This document shows, piece by piece, positions 35,182-43,277 of a stretch of 59,582 nucleotides of DNA. This stretch comes from Anaerolineae bacterium. Lineage in GTDB: Bacteria; Chloroflexota; Anaerolineae; J036; Brachytrichaceae. Location: the NCBI GenBank assembly GCA_947476335.1, contig CANJQH010000014.1, positions 1-59,582 of the forward strand, in the 5' to 3' direction. The position numbers were made by a program, and so were the translations under genes. A model generated the notes under the pieces. The model was not told the DNA's origin. It worked only from the letters and a program-made list of their open reading frames with translations, and searched no databases. Position 1 is the stretch's first letter. Each line of letters starts with the position of its first letter.

Positions 35182-36189
35182 ATGACACTCAAAGTAGGCG
35201 TAGTCGGCGTGGGTAACATCGGATCTATTCATGCCGATGTGTACAAGAACAACGCAAAGGTCGAACTCGTCGCTGTGTGCGACATTAACAAAGAGAAGGC
35301 CGATGCTGCGGCGAAGAAATTTGGTGCGCGTGCGTTCTACAGTGTGCAAGAGATGCTTGACTCGGGCATTCAGCTCGATGGTTGCAGCGTCGCTACACGC
35401 GGCGAAGAGAATGGCGGTGAACATTATCAGCCGACGATTGAGTTGTTGAATGCGGGCATTCCGGTACTCGGTGAGAAGCCGATCAGCAACGTGGTGGAAG
35501 AGGCTGAGGAAATGGTTGCGCTCGCGCAGTCAAAACATATTCCGTACGGGGTGAACCTGAATCATCGCTTTACGCCGGCGGCGCTGCGCGCACGACAGTG
35601 GATCGATGACGGCCGCCTCGGCAAGCTGCACATGATCAATATGCGCATGTGGATCAACAACCCGGTAGAGACCTCGCCGTGGTTTCACCTGCGCGCACTG
35701 CATCCCCACTCGTTCGATGTGATGCGCTATTTCTGTGGCGACGTGAAGAGCGTTGCGGCGTTCATGAACAAGGGCCGCACAATTGCTGGTCAAGATCGGG
35801 TGACCTGGTCGAACGCACAGGTGGCGCTGCAATTTGAAAATGGTGTGGTCGGCAATCTGACCGGCAGCTACGACGCTGGCGGCGGCTTTGGCCTGGAGTT
35901 CTGTGATGTGTCTGGGTCACAGGGCCGCTTCCTGTTGGAAGAGGCATGCGAGAAGCTGACGTTCTACCGCCGCGACAGCATCGAGACCGAGAGCTACGGC
36001 TATCTTGGTGGCATGCGCGCGTTCCCGGAGACGTTCAAGAGCCGCATCGGTGCGTGGGTCGATCAGCTCGATGCGAAGACGCCGTGGGACAAAATCAATG
36101 GATCCGGTCGGGATGCGCTGCAGGTGCAAAAAATCATCGAAGCAGCGATCCGGTCGTTCGAGACGCATTCGGTTGTTGACATCAAATAA
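35182..36189 (+). CDS. Gfo/Idh/MocA oxidoreductase
   Basis: 335 residues. The ribosome site AGGAG lies eight bases before the ATG. Regular motifs: VGVVGVGNIGSIHADVYKN, GEKPISN near residue 100, NLNHRFTPAALRARQW and HPHSFDVMRYFCGD. It is clearly a paralogue of the protein at 39597, which shares LGEKPISN, INLNHRFTPAA and HSIDIMRYYCGD. It is followed two bases later by a sugar isomerase, indicating consecutive steps in sugar breakdown. Confidence 0.9.
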   Translation: MTLKVGVVGVGNIGSIHADVYKNNAKVELVAVCDINKEKADAAAKKFGARAFYSVQEMLDSGIQLDGCSVATRGEENGGEHYQPTIELLNAGIPVLGEKPISNVVEEAEEMVALAQSKHIPYGVNLNHRFTPAALRARQWIDDGRLGKLHMINMRMWINNPVETSPWFHLRALHPHSFDVMRYFCGDVKSVAAFMNKGRTIAGQDRVTWSNAQVALQFENGVVGNLTGSYDAGGGFGLEFCDVSGSQGRFLLEEACEKLTFYRRDSIETESYGYLGGMRAFPETFKSRIGAWVDQLDAKTPWDKINGSGRDALQVQKIIEAAIRSFETHSVVDIK

Positions 36190-36191
36190 TC

Positions 36192-36992
36192 ATGATCAAA
36201 CTCGGAGTTAACTCCGTGCTGTTTGGCGGCTACGATCTGGCGACCGCTGCTCAGCACATTAAGGCCGCCGGCTACGACGGCATCGAACTCTCGGCGATTA
36301 AGGGCATGTGCGAGCATCTTGTCCTCGACGACTGGCAGTCGCAGGCTGCAGATATCAAGCAGATTGTTGCGGACAATGGGCTGCAATTGTTGTCGATGGA
36401 AGTTGCCTCGCTGGATCCAGAGCGTCTGGAAAAGGCATTTGCCGCCGGCGCTGCGATCGGCGTGCCGATCATCAACGTTGGCCCGGGTGGCAAGATGAAT
36501 GTCGATGAGGATCTTGAGCGCCAGACCGATCTTCTGGTGGTGATGTCTGAACGCGCGGCGGCGCACGGCGTCACGCTGTGCTGCAAGGCTCATGTCGGAA
36601 ATTGCGTCTACAACACGCCGACGACGCTGCATGCGATGCAGAAGATCACGTCGCCGGCATTCGGCATCGACATGGATCCGAGCCACATTCACCGTGCGAA
36701 TGAAGACCCGGCGCCTGCGCTTGCTGCGGTGTTGTCGCGTGTGAAGCATGTGCATATTCGCGACTGCAAGGGGCGCGGCCCGAACCCCGGCGTGCCGGCC
36801 ATGCAGGCGTGCGGTCGTGGCGACATCGACCTCGTCGCATACTTCAAGACGATGGTCGATGGCAGCTACGATGGCCCGGTCGTGCTGGAAGTCATCGGCG
36901 CGAAGGATCACTCACTGCCGGCGGTGTGCAGCATCGCGTCGGAAAGTTACGGTTATATGAATGCAATTCTCAAGCAGCTCGGTGCGCGCTGA
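36192..36992 (+). CDS. Sugar phosphate isomerase/epimerase (xylose-isomerase-like TIM barrel)
   Basis: 266 residues of the AP endonuclease 2 / xylose isomerase-like superfamily. Barrel strands carry likely metal ligands: GYDGIEL near residue 29, KAHVGNCVY near 135, GIDMDPSHIHRA near 158, HVHIRDCKG near 187 and VLEVIGA near 235. Enzymes of this type interconvert keto and aldo sugars or inositol intermediates. It starts two bases after the oxidoreductase stop. Substrate unknown. Confidence 0.87.
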   Translation: MIKLGVNSVLFGGYDLATAAQHIKAAGYDGIELSAIKGMCEHLVLDDWQSQAADIKQIVADNGLQLLSMEVASLDPERLEKAFAAGAAIGVPIINVGPGGKMNVDEDLERQTDLLVVMSERAAAHGVTLCCKAHVGNCVYNTPTTLHAMQKITSPAFGIDMDPSHIHRANEDPAPALAAVLSRVKHVHIRDCKGRGPNPGVPAMQACGRGDIDLVAYFKTMVDGSYDGPVVLEVIGAKDHSLPAVCSIASESYGYMNAILKQLGAR

Positions 36993-37007
36993 GATATTTC
37001 AACCACA

Positions 37008-37122
37008 ACGACTCAGCTCTGTTTAGAACTCGTCTTCATCGCTGATCTTCGTCTTGGCTGGCTTGGCCGTCTTGGACATCTTGAAAAAGAACGAGAGATT
37101 TGCAGATCGAGCGCTGAGTCGT
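37008..37122. repeat. 115-bp inverted-repeat-bounded intergenic block
   Basis: ACGACTCAGC (37008-37017) and GCTGAGTCGT (37113-37122) are exact 10-bp inverse copies, the second followed by GCTTTTTATT. Between them, the minus strand has an 18-codon frame (37079-37023, MSKTAKPAKTKISDEDEF). The block may be a terminator, a further small mobile element or the relic of a gene. No similarity to families A, B or C was seen. Confidence 0.45.
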
Positions 37123-37149
37123 GCTTTTTATTAATCACAGCTAAAAATC

Positions 37150-38601
37150 ATGGCTAAAAAGAAAACCAACCTCATTTTGTTCGGCATCGACAGCCTGCTG
37201 CGCGATCACATGAGCCTGTACGGCTATGGCCGGCTGACGACGCCGCATATCGACAAGTATGCGCAGGGTGGTGCTGTATTCAGCATGTTCAGCCCGAGCA
37301 TTCCGACTACGCCTGGTTACTCTTCAATGTTCACCGGCATGGACGTTTTCAGTACCGACGTCGTGGCGCTGCGGCACAAGGGCGGTCTGGGCGAGCATGT
37401 GAAGACGCTGGCTGAAGTGCTTGGCGAGAATGGCTACGCCACGACGTGCGTCGGCTTCAGCGGCAACCCCGCCTCGCGCGGCTTCCAGAAGTACCTCGAC
37501 TTTCCGGGGTGGGGCAGCTTTGACGAAGGTCGCAGCCCGAAGGCTGAGAACCTGAACAAGGTCACGATTCCTGAGCTGCGCGAACTGGCGGCTGCTGCGA
37601 AGGACAAGGATGGCAAGCCGTTTTTTTTGTTCCTGCGGCACATGGATCCGCATTCGCCGTACTTGCCGCCGCTGCCGTTCGAGCGCATGTTCTATGCTGG
37701 CAACGAGACCGACCCGGAGAATCACTCGCTCGATAAGGTGTACGAGTTCAGGCCGTTCGCCGATTATTTCCGCAGCTGGTTCCCGCCGAACTGCACCGAT
37801 GCCGAATATGTCATCGCGCAGTACGACGGCGCCATCGCTTATATGGATGCGGCCATTGGCAACCTGTTTGCTGAGATCGCCGCGCTCGGCCTCGAAGATG
37901 ACACGCTCGTCGTTATCGACAGCGACCACGGCGAGACGCTGATGGATCACGATCACTATTTTGATCATCACGGCCTCTACGAATGCACGCTGCGCGTGCC
38001 ACTCGTGTTCCGGCTGCCCGGCCGCGTGCCGGCTGGCAAGCAGATTCCAGACATCGTACAGACCAAGGATGTCATGCCGACGATCCTCGAAATTCTCGGC
38101 GTGAAGAGCGGCATCAAATTCGATGGCCGCAGCCTGGTTCCGCTGATGAATGGCAAGGCACGTGTGATGGAGCCGGAGATGTACATCACTGAAGCGACAT
38201 GGCAGCGCAAACATGGATGGCGAACGCCGGAGTGGAAGCTCATTCGTGCACTCGAACCCGATGTGCATTTCCATCCTGAGGTTGAGCTGTATAACCTGCT
38301 GACTGACCCGGGTGAGACGATCAACCTGGCGGAGAAGGAACCGGCCATCGTCGAGATGCTGACCGCGCGCATGCATGCGCACATCGCAAAGCGCGAACAG
38401 CAGACTGGTCGCACGAATCCGATTTACACCAATCTCGGCTGGCATGGCCACAGCGACGAGCCGTTCAAGAGCTCAGAAGAGGCGTACACCACGATGTATA
38501 TCGGTTCGCCCAAGACTGCACAGAAGCTGCAGGCGAAGGACGCCAAGCAGAAGCGCAACCTTAAAGAACTTCAGACGCAGCGCGGCGCGAAGAAGTTGTA
38601 A
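37150..38601 (+). CDS. Alkaline-phosphatase-superfamily (sulfatase-like) hydrolase without FGly motif
   Basis: 483 residues. Metal ligands are in place (GIDSLLRDH with Asp14; DSDHG and DHDHYFDHHG near 258-275). The nucleophile region reads PTTPGYSSMFTG. Aligned to the sulfatase signature CxPxRxxxxTG, the Cys/Ser becomes Thr53 and the Arg becomes Tyr57. It therefore cannot carry formylglycine and is probably a Thr-dependent phospho- or phosphonate-ester hydrolase, or a sulfatase with a different mechanism. No signal peptide, so cytoplasmic. The C-terminal tail is very basic (QAKDAKQKRNLKELQTQR). Confidence 0.8.
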   Translation: MAKKKTNLILFGIDSLLRDHMSLYGYGRLTTPHIDKYAQGGAVFSMFSPSIPTTPGYSSMFTGMDVFSTDVVALRHKGGLGEHVKTLAEVLGENGYATTCVGFSGNPASRGFQKYLDFPGWGSFDEGRSPKAENLNKVTIPELRELAAAAKDKDGKPFFLFLRHMDPHSPYLPPLPFERMFYAGNETDPENHSLDKVYEFRPFADYFRSWFPPNCTDAEYVIAQYDGAIAYMDAAIGNLFAEIAALGLEDDTLVVIDSDHGETLMDHDHYFDHHGLYECTLRVPLVFRLPGRVPAGKQIPDIVQTKDVMPTILEILGVKSGIKFDGRSLVPLMNGKARVMEPEMYITEATWQRKHGWRTPEWKLIRALEPDVHFHPEVELYNLLTDPGETINLAEKEPAIVEMLTARMHAHIAKREQQTGRTNPIYTNLGWHGHSDEPFKSSEEAYTTMYIGSPKTAQKLQAKDAKQKRNLKELQTQRGAKKL

Positions 38602-38643
38602 ATCTGAGGAGCGACTAAATCCGAGTAGAGTCCACAAATTACC

Positions 38644-38678
38644 GCATCGCTCGCCGGCTTTTGGGCGGTGAGCGATGC
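38644..38678 (+). terminator. Hairpin after the sulfatase-like gene
   Basis: GCATCGCTC pairs exactly with GAGCGATGC, with further partial pairing inside. It lies 43 bp after the stop. No T tract follows, so efficiency is uncertain. Confidence 0.5.
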
Positions 38679-38735
38679 CGTGAGTTGTGGGTTTCTGTCT
38701 ACGTAGACTTAGCCGCTCTCTAAATCTGATCACAA

Positions 38736-38840
38736 GAAAATACGCAGGCGCAAAATTTCCGGCGAAACATTCGGTCTCTTTCAGCGAGGGGGGGAAATCG
38801 GATGTTTCGAGATGAGAAATGAATCAGCCTGAGCAAGGGT
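38736..38840 (+). mobile_element. Decayed family B copy overlapping a start codon
   Basis: GCAGGCGCAAAATTTCCGGC and GAAACATTC match the left arm of B. GGATGTTTCGAGATGAGAAATG and CAGCCTGAGCAAGGG match the right arm, both with many changes. The central arms no longer pair fully. The ATG of the sulfotransferase-like gene (38819) lies within the right arm at the place where intact copies read GGAAAAATGGCTGG. Confidence 0.6.
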
Positions 38841-39580
38841 ATTTCACAGACTCATACATGATTACCATCATCGGCCGGGGACATTCCGGTACGCGCGCCA
38901 TCTCGCATGCACTGTACGCCAGCGGCGTATTCATGGGCGCGCAGCAGAACGAATCGGGCGACATGCTGCCGCCGGATGATCTTTACACCGCTTGTCGCGT
39001 CATGGCGCAGTACGTGAAGCACCTCGGCGGAAACCGCTGGGACTTTTCACATCTGCACACGATGCCGATTGACCCTGTGTTTGAGTTTCTCGTCAGGCGC
39101 TATCTGCGGCATGTGCTTGCGCGCAAGGAACCGCGCGGATGGAAGTTGCCGGAAACCACGCTGATCTACCCGTGGATCGTGCGCATGTTTCCCGACATCG
39201 ATTACATTTTCTGGGTGCGTGATCCGCGCGACAGCATCCTTGCTGCGCATCTGACCGACGACCTGGCCGACTTTGGCGTGTCGTACGAGCATCTTGAAAA
39301 TGATGATCTGCACATGCGCCGTGCCATCAGTTGGAAGTACCAGCGCGACATTGTGCGCGCTACACCGCCGCCGAAGCGCAAAATCGAAGTGCGCTTTGAA
39401 GACTTCGTGCTGAAGAATGAAGAGACCAGCCGGCGCCTTGAAGCTTTCCTCGGTTTCCCGATGGGCCGCGTGATCACGCGGCCGGAAGCAGTGTATCGCT
39501 GGAAGACCAGCGGCCTTGACTTTACGCGCTTTGAAAATCTTTTCGATCAGGAGATCACCGATCTCGGATACGATCGCTGA
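38819..39580 (+). CDS. Sulfotransferase-like P-loop protein
   Basis: 253 residues. The P-loop-like ITIIGRGHSGTRAISHALYA near residues 15-34 would bind the 5'-phosphosulfate of PAPS. A 3'-phosphate-type segment FWVRDPRDSILAAHL lies near residue 140. FEDFVLKNEETSRRLEAFLG near 200 is typical of the family's C-terminal half. It may sulfate a carbohydrate. The first 13 residues (MNQPEQGYFTDSY) may derive from a decayed family B element; a second ATG at 38858 would begin right at the P-loop strand. Confidence 0.75.
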   Translation: MNQPEQGYFTDSYMITIIGRGHSGTRAISHALYASGVFMGAQQNESGDMLPPDDLYTACRVMAQYVKHLGGNRWDFSHLHTMPIDPVFEFLVRRYLRHVLARKEPRGWKLPETTLIYPWIVRMFPDIDYIFWVRDPRDSILAAHLTDDLADFGVSYEHLENDDLHMRRAISWKYQRDIVRATPPPKRKIEVRFEDFVLKNEETSRRLEAFLGFPMGRVITRPEAVYRWKTSGLDFTRFENLFDQEITDLGYDR

Positions 39581-39596
39581 CACGAGAAAATCAACC

Positions 39597-40589
39597 ATGC
39601 TGCGCACCTGCGTTATTGGCCTTGGCCGCATCGGCAATCTGCATTCGGATATCTATAAATCTGATCCGCTCGCACAGCTCGTCGGCGTGTGCGATCGCAA
39701 TGCTGAGCGCGCTGAGCGCGCCGGCAATCGCCTCGGCGTGCCGTACTTCACCAGCGTGTCGGAAATGCTGGCGGCGTTGAAGCCGGATGTGTGCAGCGTC
39801 ACCACCGGCGGCTTCGAGTACAGCAGCGATCATTATGAGCCGACGATGCAGGCGCTTGCCGCCGGCTGTCATGTGCTCGGCGAAAAGCCGATCAGCAACG
39901 ACCTGCGCTGTGGTGAGGAGATGGTCGCCTTCGCGCGACAGAAGAATCTCTGTTATGCGATTAACCTGAATCATCGCTTCACGCCGGCGGCGCGCACGGC
40001 GAAGCAATGGCAGAACGAAGGCCGCCTCGGTGCGCTGCTGTTTTGCAACATGGCGTTGTGGATTGGTCGGCCCGAGGACCTTGATTCGCCGTACTATCAC
40101 CTCAAGGCGCTGAATCCGCACTCAATCGACATCATGCGCTACTACTGTGGCGACGTTGCGCGCGTGCAGTGCTTTGCGATAAAGGCGCCCGGACGCTGGA
40201 TGTGGTCGACTGCGTCGATCAACATGCAATTTGCCAGTGGCGCTGTGGGGCATCTCACCAGCAGCTACGATCTGAAGCGTGCGCATAACGTCGAGCGCTG
40301 CGAAGTTACGGGGGTGCAGGGTCGCTTTGTCATCGAAGACATGTGGATGCGCGCCACGCTTTTTCCGGCCGACAGCATGATTCAGCAGGTGTATCAGAAT
40401 CCAGTCTTCGGCGGGTTCAGCAATTTCGACGACACGTTTCGTGATCGCATTCACAGCTTCCTGCAGCAGCTTGCTGACGGTGCAACGCCTGAGCAGATCG
40501 ATGGCCCCGGCGCTGAGGGCCTTGCGGCACAACGCGTGATTCACGCCGCCATTGAGTCGCTCGAGACGGGCAGGGTGGTGGAGATCTGA
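39597..40589 (+). CDS. Gfo/Idh/MocA oxidoreductase
   Basis: 330 residues from MLRTCVIGLGRIGNLHSDIY. NAD turn GLGRIG, GEKPISN near residue 100, INLNHRFTPAARTAKQW, and LNPHSIDIMRYYCGD. Paralogue of the protein at 35182, with the two flanking the sulfatase-like and sulfotransferase-like genes. It starts 16 bases after the sulfotransferase stop. The start in the previous gene at 39516 was rejected. Probably acts on a similar sugar with a different substituent. Confidence 0.88.
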   Translation: MLRTCVIGLGRIGNLHSDIYKSDPLAQLVGVCDRNAERAERAGNRLGVPYFTSVSEMLAALKPDVCSVTTGGFEYSSDHYEPTMQALAAGCHVLGEKPISNDLRCGEEMVAFARQKNLCYAINLNHRFTPAARTAKQWQNEGRLGALLFCNMALWIGRPEDLDSPYYHLKALNPHSIDIMRYYCGDVARVQCFAIKAPGRWMWSTASINMQFASGAVGHLTSSYDLKRAHNVERCEVTGVQGRFVIEDMWMRATLFPADSMIQQVYQNPVFGGFSNFDDTFRDRIHSFLQQLADGATPEQIDGPGAEGLAAQRVIHAAIESLETGRVVEI

Positions 40590-40632
40590 CGGCAGACGAC
40601 GAATCATGAGCAGTGGTCGTTCGTCGTCAGTG

Positions 40633-41547
40633 TTACGCCGTTGCTTTCTTCACCCATCCTGCGATTCGATCGGTGATCGTGGCGACAATTTCGTCCGGCA
40701 CGCCGTTGGTGATGGTCGACTTCGGGCGATAGTCGCACGGTTCGTTGATGTAGTCGACGACGACCCAGCGGCCGAGTTCATCGAGCGCGATTTCGGTTGA
40801 GAACAGATTTAGCCCGCACAGCCCGGCGATCTGTTGCATCATGCCGTGCAGCATGTTGAGTCCGAAGCGCTGATAGTCATGCGGCGTCAGCGGCGTCTGA
40901 ACGTGTGTGTGGTCATCCTGCCAGCATGGAAAGACTGAGCCACAGGCATAGAAGAGGCGGAACCATGCCGGCCGATCGCCGAGCATGCGCGGCTCGATCC
41001 ATTCCTGCACGAGCGTCTGATCGGAGCGCCATTCGCGCCGTTGCTCGAGCACGTCGTCCCAGGTGTGTGCTGGCGCGAGTACGCCGCTGCCGCCGCTGTA
41101 TGCGCCCTTTACAGAGAAGCGGTTGCCCAGTATTGACAGATCGATCTGTGGCACGTCCTGCACGTCATCGTATGACGGCAGAAGTACCAGGTGCGGCACA
41201 CGCAGGCCATGCTGCATCAGCTGGTAGTGCACGTGCGGCCGGTTCCAGGCGGTGCGTACTAGGTCGTAGTCGTTGACGACGTGCGGCACGTGCCGGCGCA
41301 CGGCCGGGACGTGCGTTTCGAATTCGCCGCCCCAGTCCCACACGCGATCGAGCACAGCGCGCGCGTGCAGCTCGCCGCTGTCAAGTCGGCGCGCCATCTC
41401 GTGTAGCTCGTTGACATTCAGCGCGTCCGGGCCGCCGACGAACAACGCGTCCATGCCGCGCGCTGTGCAGGCGCGCTGCAGCATGTGGATGAATGGTTCG
41501 TCGTATTCCCAGGACCACAGAGTGAGCAGGTCGACGCGCATCGTCAT
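40633..41547 (-). CDS. ATP-grasp fold protein of unknown substrate
   Basis: 304 residues. There is an N-terminal pre-ATP domain (MRVDLLTLWSWEYDEPFIHM). The central part RFSVKGAYSGGSGVL resembles the ATP-grasp lysine and glycine loop, and TLVQEWIEPRML the hinge. The C-terminal block FSTEIALDELGRWVVVDYINEPCDYRP carries the acidic and Asn metal ligands. Members ligate a carboxylate to an amine or thiol. It reads toward the oxidoreductase cluster on the opposite strand and has a modest ribosome site (AAGGCG). Element B8 lies 16 bp upstream of its start. Confidence 0.75.
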   Translation of the reverse strand: MTMRVDLLTLWSWEYDEPFIHMLQRACTARGMDALFVGGPDALNVNELHEMARRLDSGELHARAVLDRVWDWGGEFETHVPAVRRHVPHVVNDYDLVRTAWNRPHVHYQLMQHGLRVPHLVLLPSYDDVQDVPQIDLSILGNRFSVKGAYSGGSGVLAPAHTWDDVLEQRREWRSDQTLVQEWIEPRMLGDRPAWFRLFYACGSVFPCWQDDHTHVQTPLTPHDYQRFGLNMLHGMMQQIAGLCGLNLFSTEIALDELGRWVVVDYINEPCDYRPKSTITNGVPDEIVATITDRIAGWVKKATA

Positions 41548-41563
41548 GAATTCGCCTTGTTGT

Positions 41564-41673
41564 AACTACTCAGGCCCAAATCAGTATTTCCCGCGAAACA
41601 CACTATCCTCTCCCCCGAAGGGGGAGAGGATAGTGTGTTTCGCGTTGGAAAAATAGCTGACCTGAGTAGTTAC
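41564..41673 (+). mobile_element. Family B palindromic element, copy B8
   Basis: About 110 bp, flanked by exact 8-bp repeats GCCTTGTT (41556-41563 and 41674-41681). Its inner arms read CTATCCTCTCCCC / GGGGAGAGGATAG, where most copies have CTATTCTCT / AGAGAATAG, a paired substitution. The left flank forms part of the ribosome-site region of the ATP-grasp gene; the right flank touches the peptidase stop codon. Confidence 0.93.
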
Positions 41674-41680
41674 GCCTTGT

Positions 41681-42793
41681 TTACACGTCTAGCTGGATCA
41701 GGCTGCGCTCGAAGTTCGTTAGTGATTCGCCGCCATTTGCAGTGACGACAATGTCGTCCTCGATGCGCACGCCGCCGAGGCCGGGGACGTAGATGCCAGG
41801 CTCGATCGTGAAGGTCATGCCGGGTTCGAGCAGCAGTGTGTTGCCGGCCCACAGATAGGGCGGCTCGTGCCCTTCGAGTCCGATGCCGTGGCCGGTGCGG
41901 TGCGTGAAGTATTTGCCGTAGCCGGCCTGTTCGATCACGTCGCGGGTGACGCGGTCGATGTGTTCAGCGGTGACGCCGGGTCGTACTGCAGCGCGCCCGG
42001 CGGCATTGGCGGCTTGGACGATTTCATAGATCTTGCGCATTTCGTCGCTTGGGATGCCCATGGCGATGGTGCGGGTGATGTCGCACGGGTAGCCGTCGAT
42101 GACGAGGCCGAAGTCGAAGAGCGCGCATTCGCCCGCCTGCAGTGCGCGGCCGCTTGATGCACCGTGGGGATTCGACGCGCTCGGTCCGAATTGCACGAGC
42201 GGTTCGAAGCTCATGCCTTCAGCGCCGGCATCGAGCATGAGGCGCATCAGTGTTGCGGCGGCCTGCTTTTCGGTCATGCCCGGATGCAGCTCTTCGAGTA
42301 TCTGTGCGAAGGCACCTTCAGCCATTTGCACAGCTTTGCGCATCGCGGCGATTTCGGCCGGATCTTTGCGCATGCGCAGCGTCGCGATCAGGTCGAGTGC
42401 CGAAGCCTGCTGTACAGCGGCGGCGTTGCTGAGGAGCGACCATTCGAGCACGCGCATCTGCGTCGGTTCGACGCCGATGCGTTTTCCAGCGAGGGTGTGC
42501 TGTGCAGCGGCTGCGTCGAACGCATCCTGGAAGGGCTGTCCGTCGCGGTAGCTGAAGACGGACCAGTTGAGCGGCACTTCGCCTGACGTGGCTTTGCCAA
42601 CTTCAAAGAATGGCGTGATGAGAATTGGTTGTTCGTTCGGGTGCGCCGGCAGCAGTGCGACGATCGGCCGTTCGCTCAGATGCATGTGCAGGCCGGTGAA
42701 GTAAACGAGATTCGGTCCGGGCACGAGGGCGATATAGTCAATACCGGCGTCTCGTTGCAGCGCCTGCAGACGTTGGATGCGATCGATGGTCAT
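41681..42793 (-). CDS. Xaa-Pro aminopeptidase family protein (M24B)
   Basis: 370 residues from MTIDRIQRLQALQRDAGIDY. The N-terminal creatinase-like domain covers residues 1-130. The pita-bread metallopeptidase domain then has ALFDFGLVIDGYPCDITRT (Asp ligands), HRTGHGIGLEGHEPPYL (His), MTFTIEPGIYVPGLGGVRIED (Glu) and a final Glu/Asp. It probably removes N-terminal residues next to proline in cytoplasmic peptides. Another in-frame ATG at 42805 follows directly after a 9-bp tandem repeat; an earlier frame through the repeat would add Ser-Pro-His units and was not chosen. Confidence 0.88.
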   Translation of the reverse strand: MTIDRIQRLQALQRDAGIDYIALVPGPNLVYFTGLHMHLSERPIVALLPAHPNEQPILITPFFEVGKATSGEVPLNWSVFSYRDGQPFQDAFDAAAAQHTLAGKRIGVEPTQMRVLEWSLLSNAAAVQQASALDLIATLRMRKDPAEIAAMRKAVQMAEGAFAQILEELHPGMTEKQAAATLMRLMLDAGAEGMSFEPLVQFGPSASNPHGASSGRALQAGECALFDFGLVIDGYPCDITRTIAMGIPSDEMRKIYEIVQAANAAGRAAVRPGVTAEHIDRVTRDVIEQAGYGKYFTHRTGHGIGLEGHEPPYLWAGNTLLLEPGMTFTIEPGIYVPGLGGVRIEDDIVVTANGGESLTNFERSLIQLDV

Positions 42794-42806
42794 GGCATGG
42801 CTCATT

Positions 42807-42869
42807 CTATGCGGACTATGCGGACTATGCGGACTATGCGGACTATGCGGACTATGCGGACTATGCGGA
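42807..42869. repeat. 9-bp tandem repeat before the peptidase start
   Basis: Six full copies of GCGGACTAT (42811-42864) plus partial units on both sides. On the minus strand each unit contains CATAGT, close to a -10 box, and the array ends a base or so from the first possible start codon. Array length likely varies between strains, and could change promoter strength or spacing. Confidence 0.9.
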
Positions 42870-42971
42870 GCGGGGGATTGGTGTAACAGGCTAATGCGGG
42901 CATTACGTAGTGCACCCGTATCGTAGTGAAGTTTGAGGTGTTGAAACTGTGTATTACGGAGGAGAAAAATC

Positions 42972-43181
42972 ATGAAGACATTTCTGAATTTCGTAGCCGG
43001 AGTGGTGATCGGTGCGCTGGCGGGTGGAGCGGCCGCGCTGTTGCTGGCGCCGAAGAACGGAGCAGATCTGCGGAAGGATCTGCGCGGTGAGGTGGATGAA
43101 ATCCTGGCTGAGGGGCGTCGCTCTGCACGCCAGCGCCGTGCCGAACTCGAAGATCAGCTCGTGCAGCTGCGTCGGCAATAG
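42972..43181 (+). CDS. YtxH domain protein
   Basis: 69 residues. One N-terminal hydrophobic segment (FVAGVVIGALAGGAAALLLAP) is followed by KNGADLRKDLRGEVDEILAE and a basic/acidic helix, the standard YtxH layout. GGAGG sits eight bases before the ATG. Such small proteins are single-span and often stress-linked, but the function is undefined. Confidence 0.88.
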   Translation: MKTFLNFVAGVVIGALAGGAAALLLAPKNGADLRKDLRGEVDEILAEGRRSARQRRAELEDQLVQLRRQ

Positions 43182-43277
43182 GGACCGATAGGCTTCACGC
43201 GCGACGGCGAAAAATACCAAAAAATGCACCTGCTGCACTGTGTGCGTTGTTTCGTTGAATACAGTAAAGTGCCCGCC

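Noticed and set aside
33904-35424. A 506-codon minus-strand frame opposite two oxidoreductases
   Set aside because: It is antisense to conserved Gfo/Idh/MocA genes and has a basic, low-complexity composition.
42811-42864. CRISPR-like array
   Set aside because: The units are 9 bp in direct tandem without spacers, and no cas genes exist in the window. The repeats at 13888 and 25447 are also plain tandem repeats.
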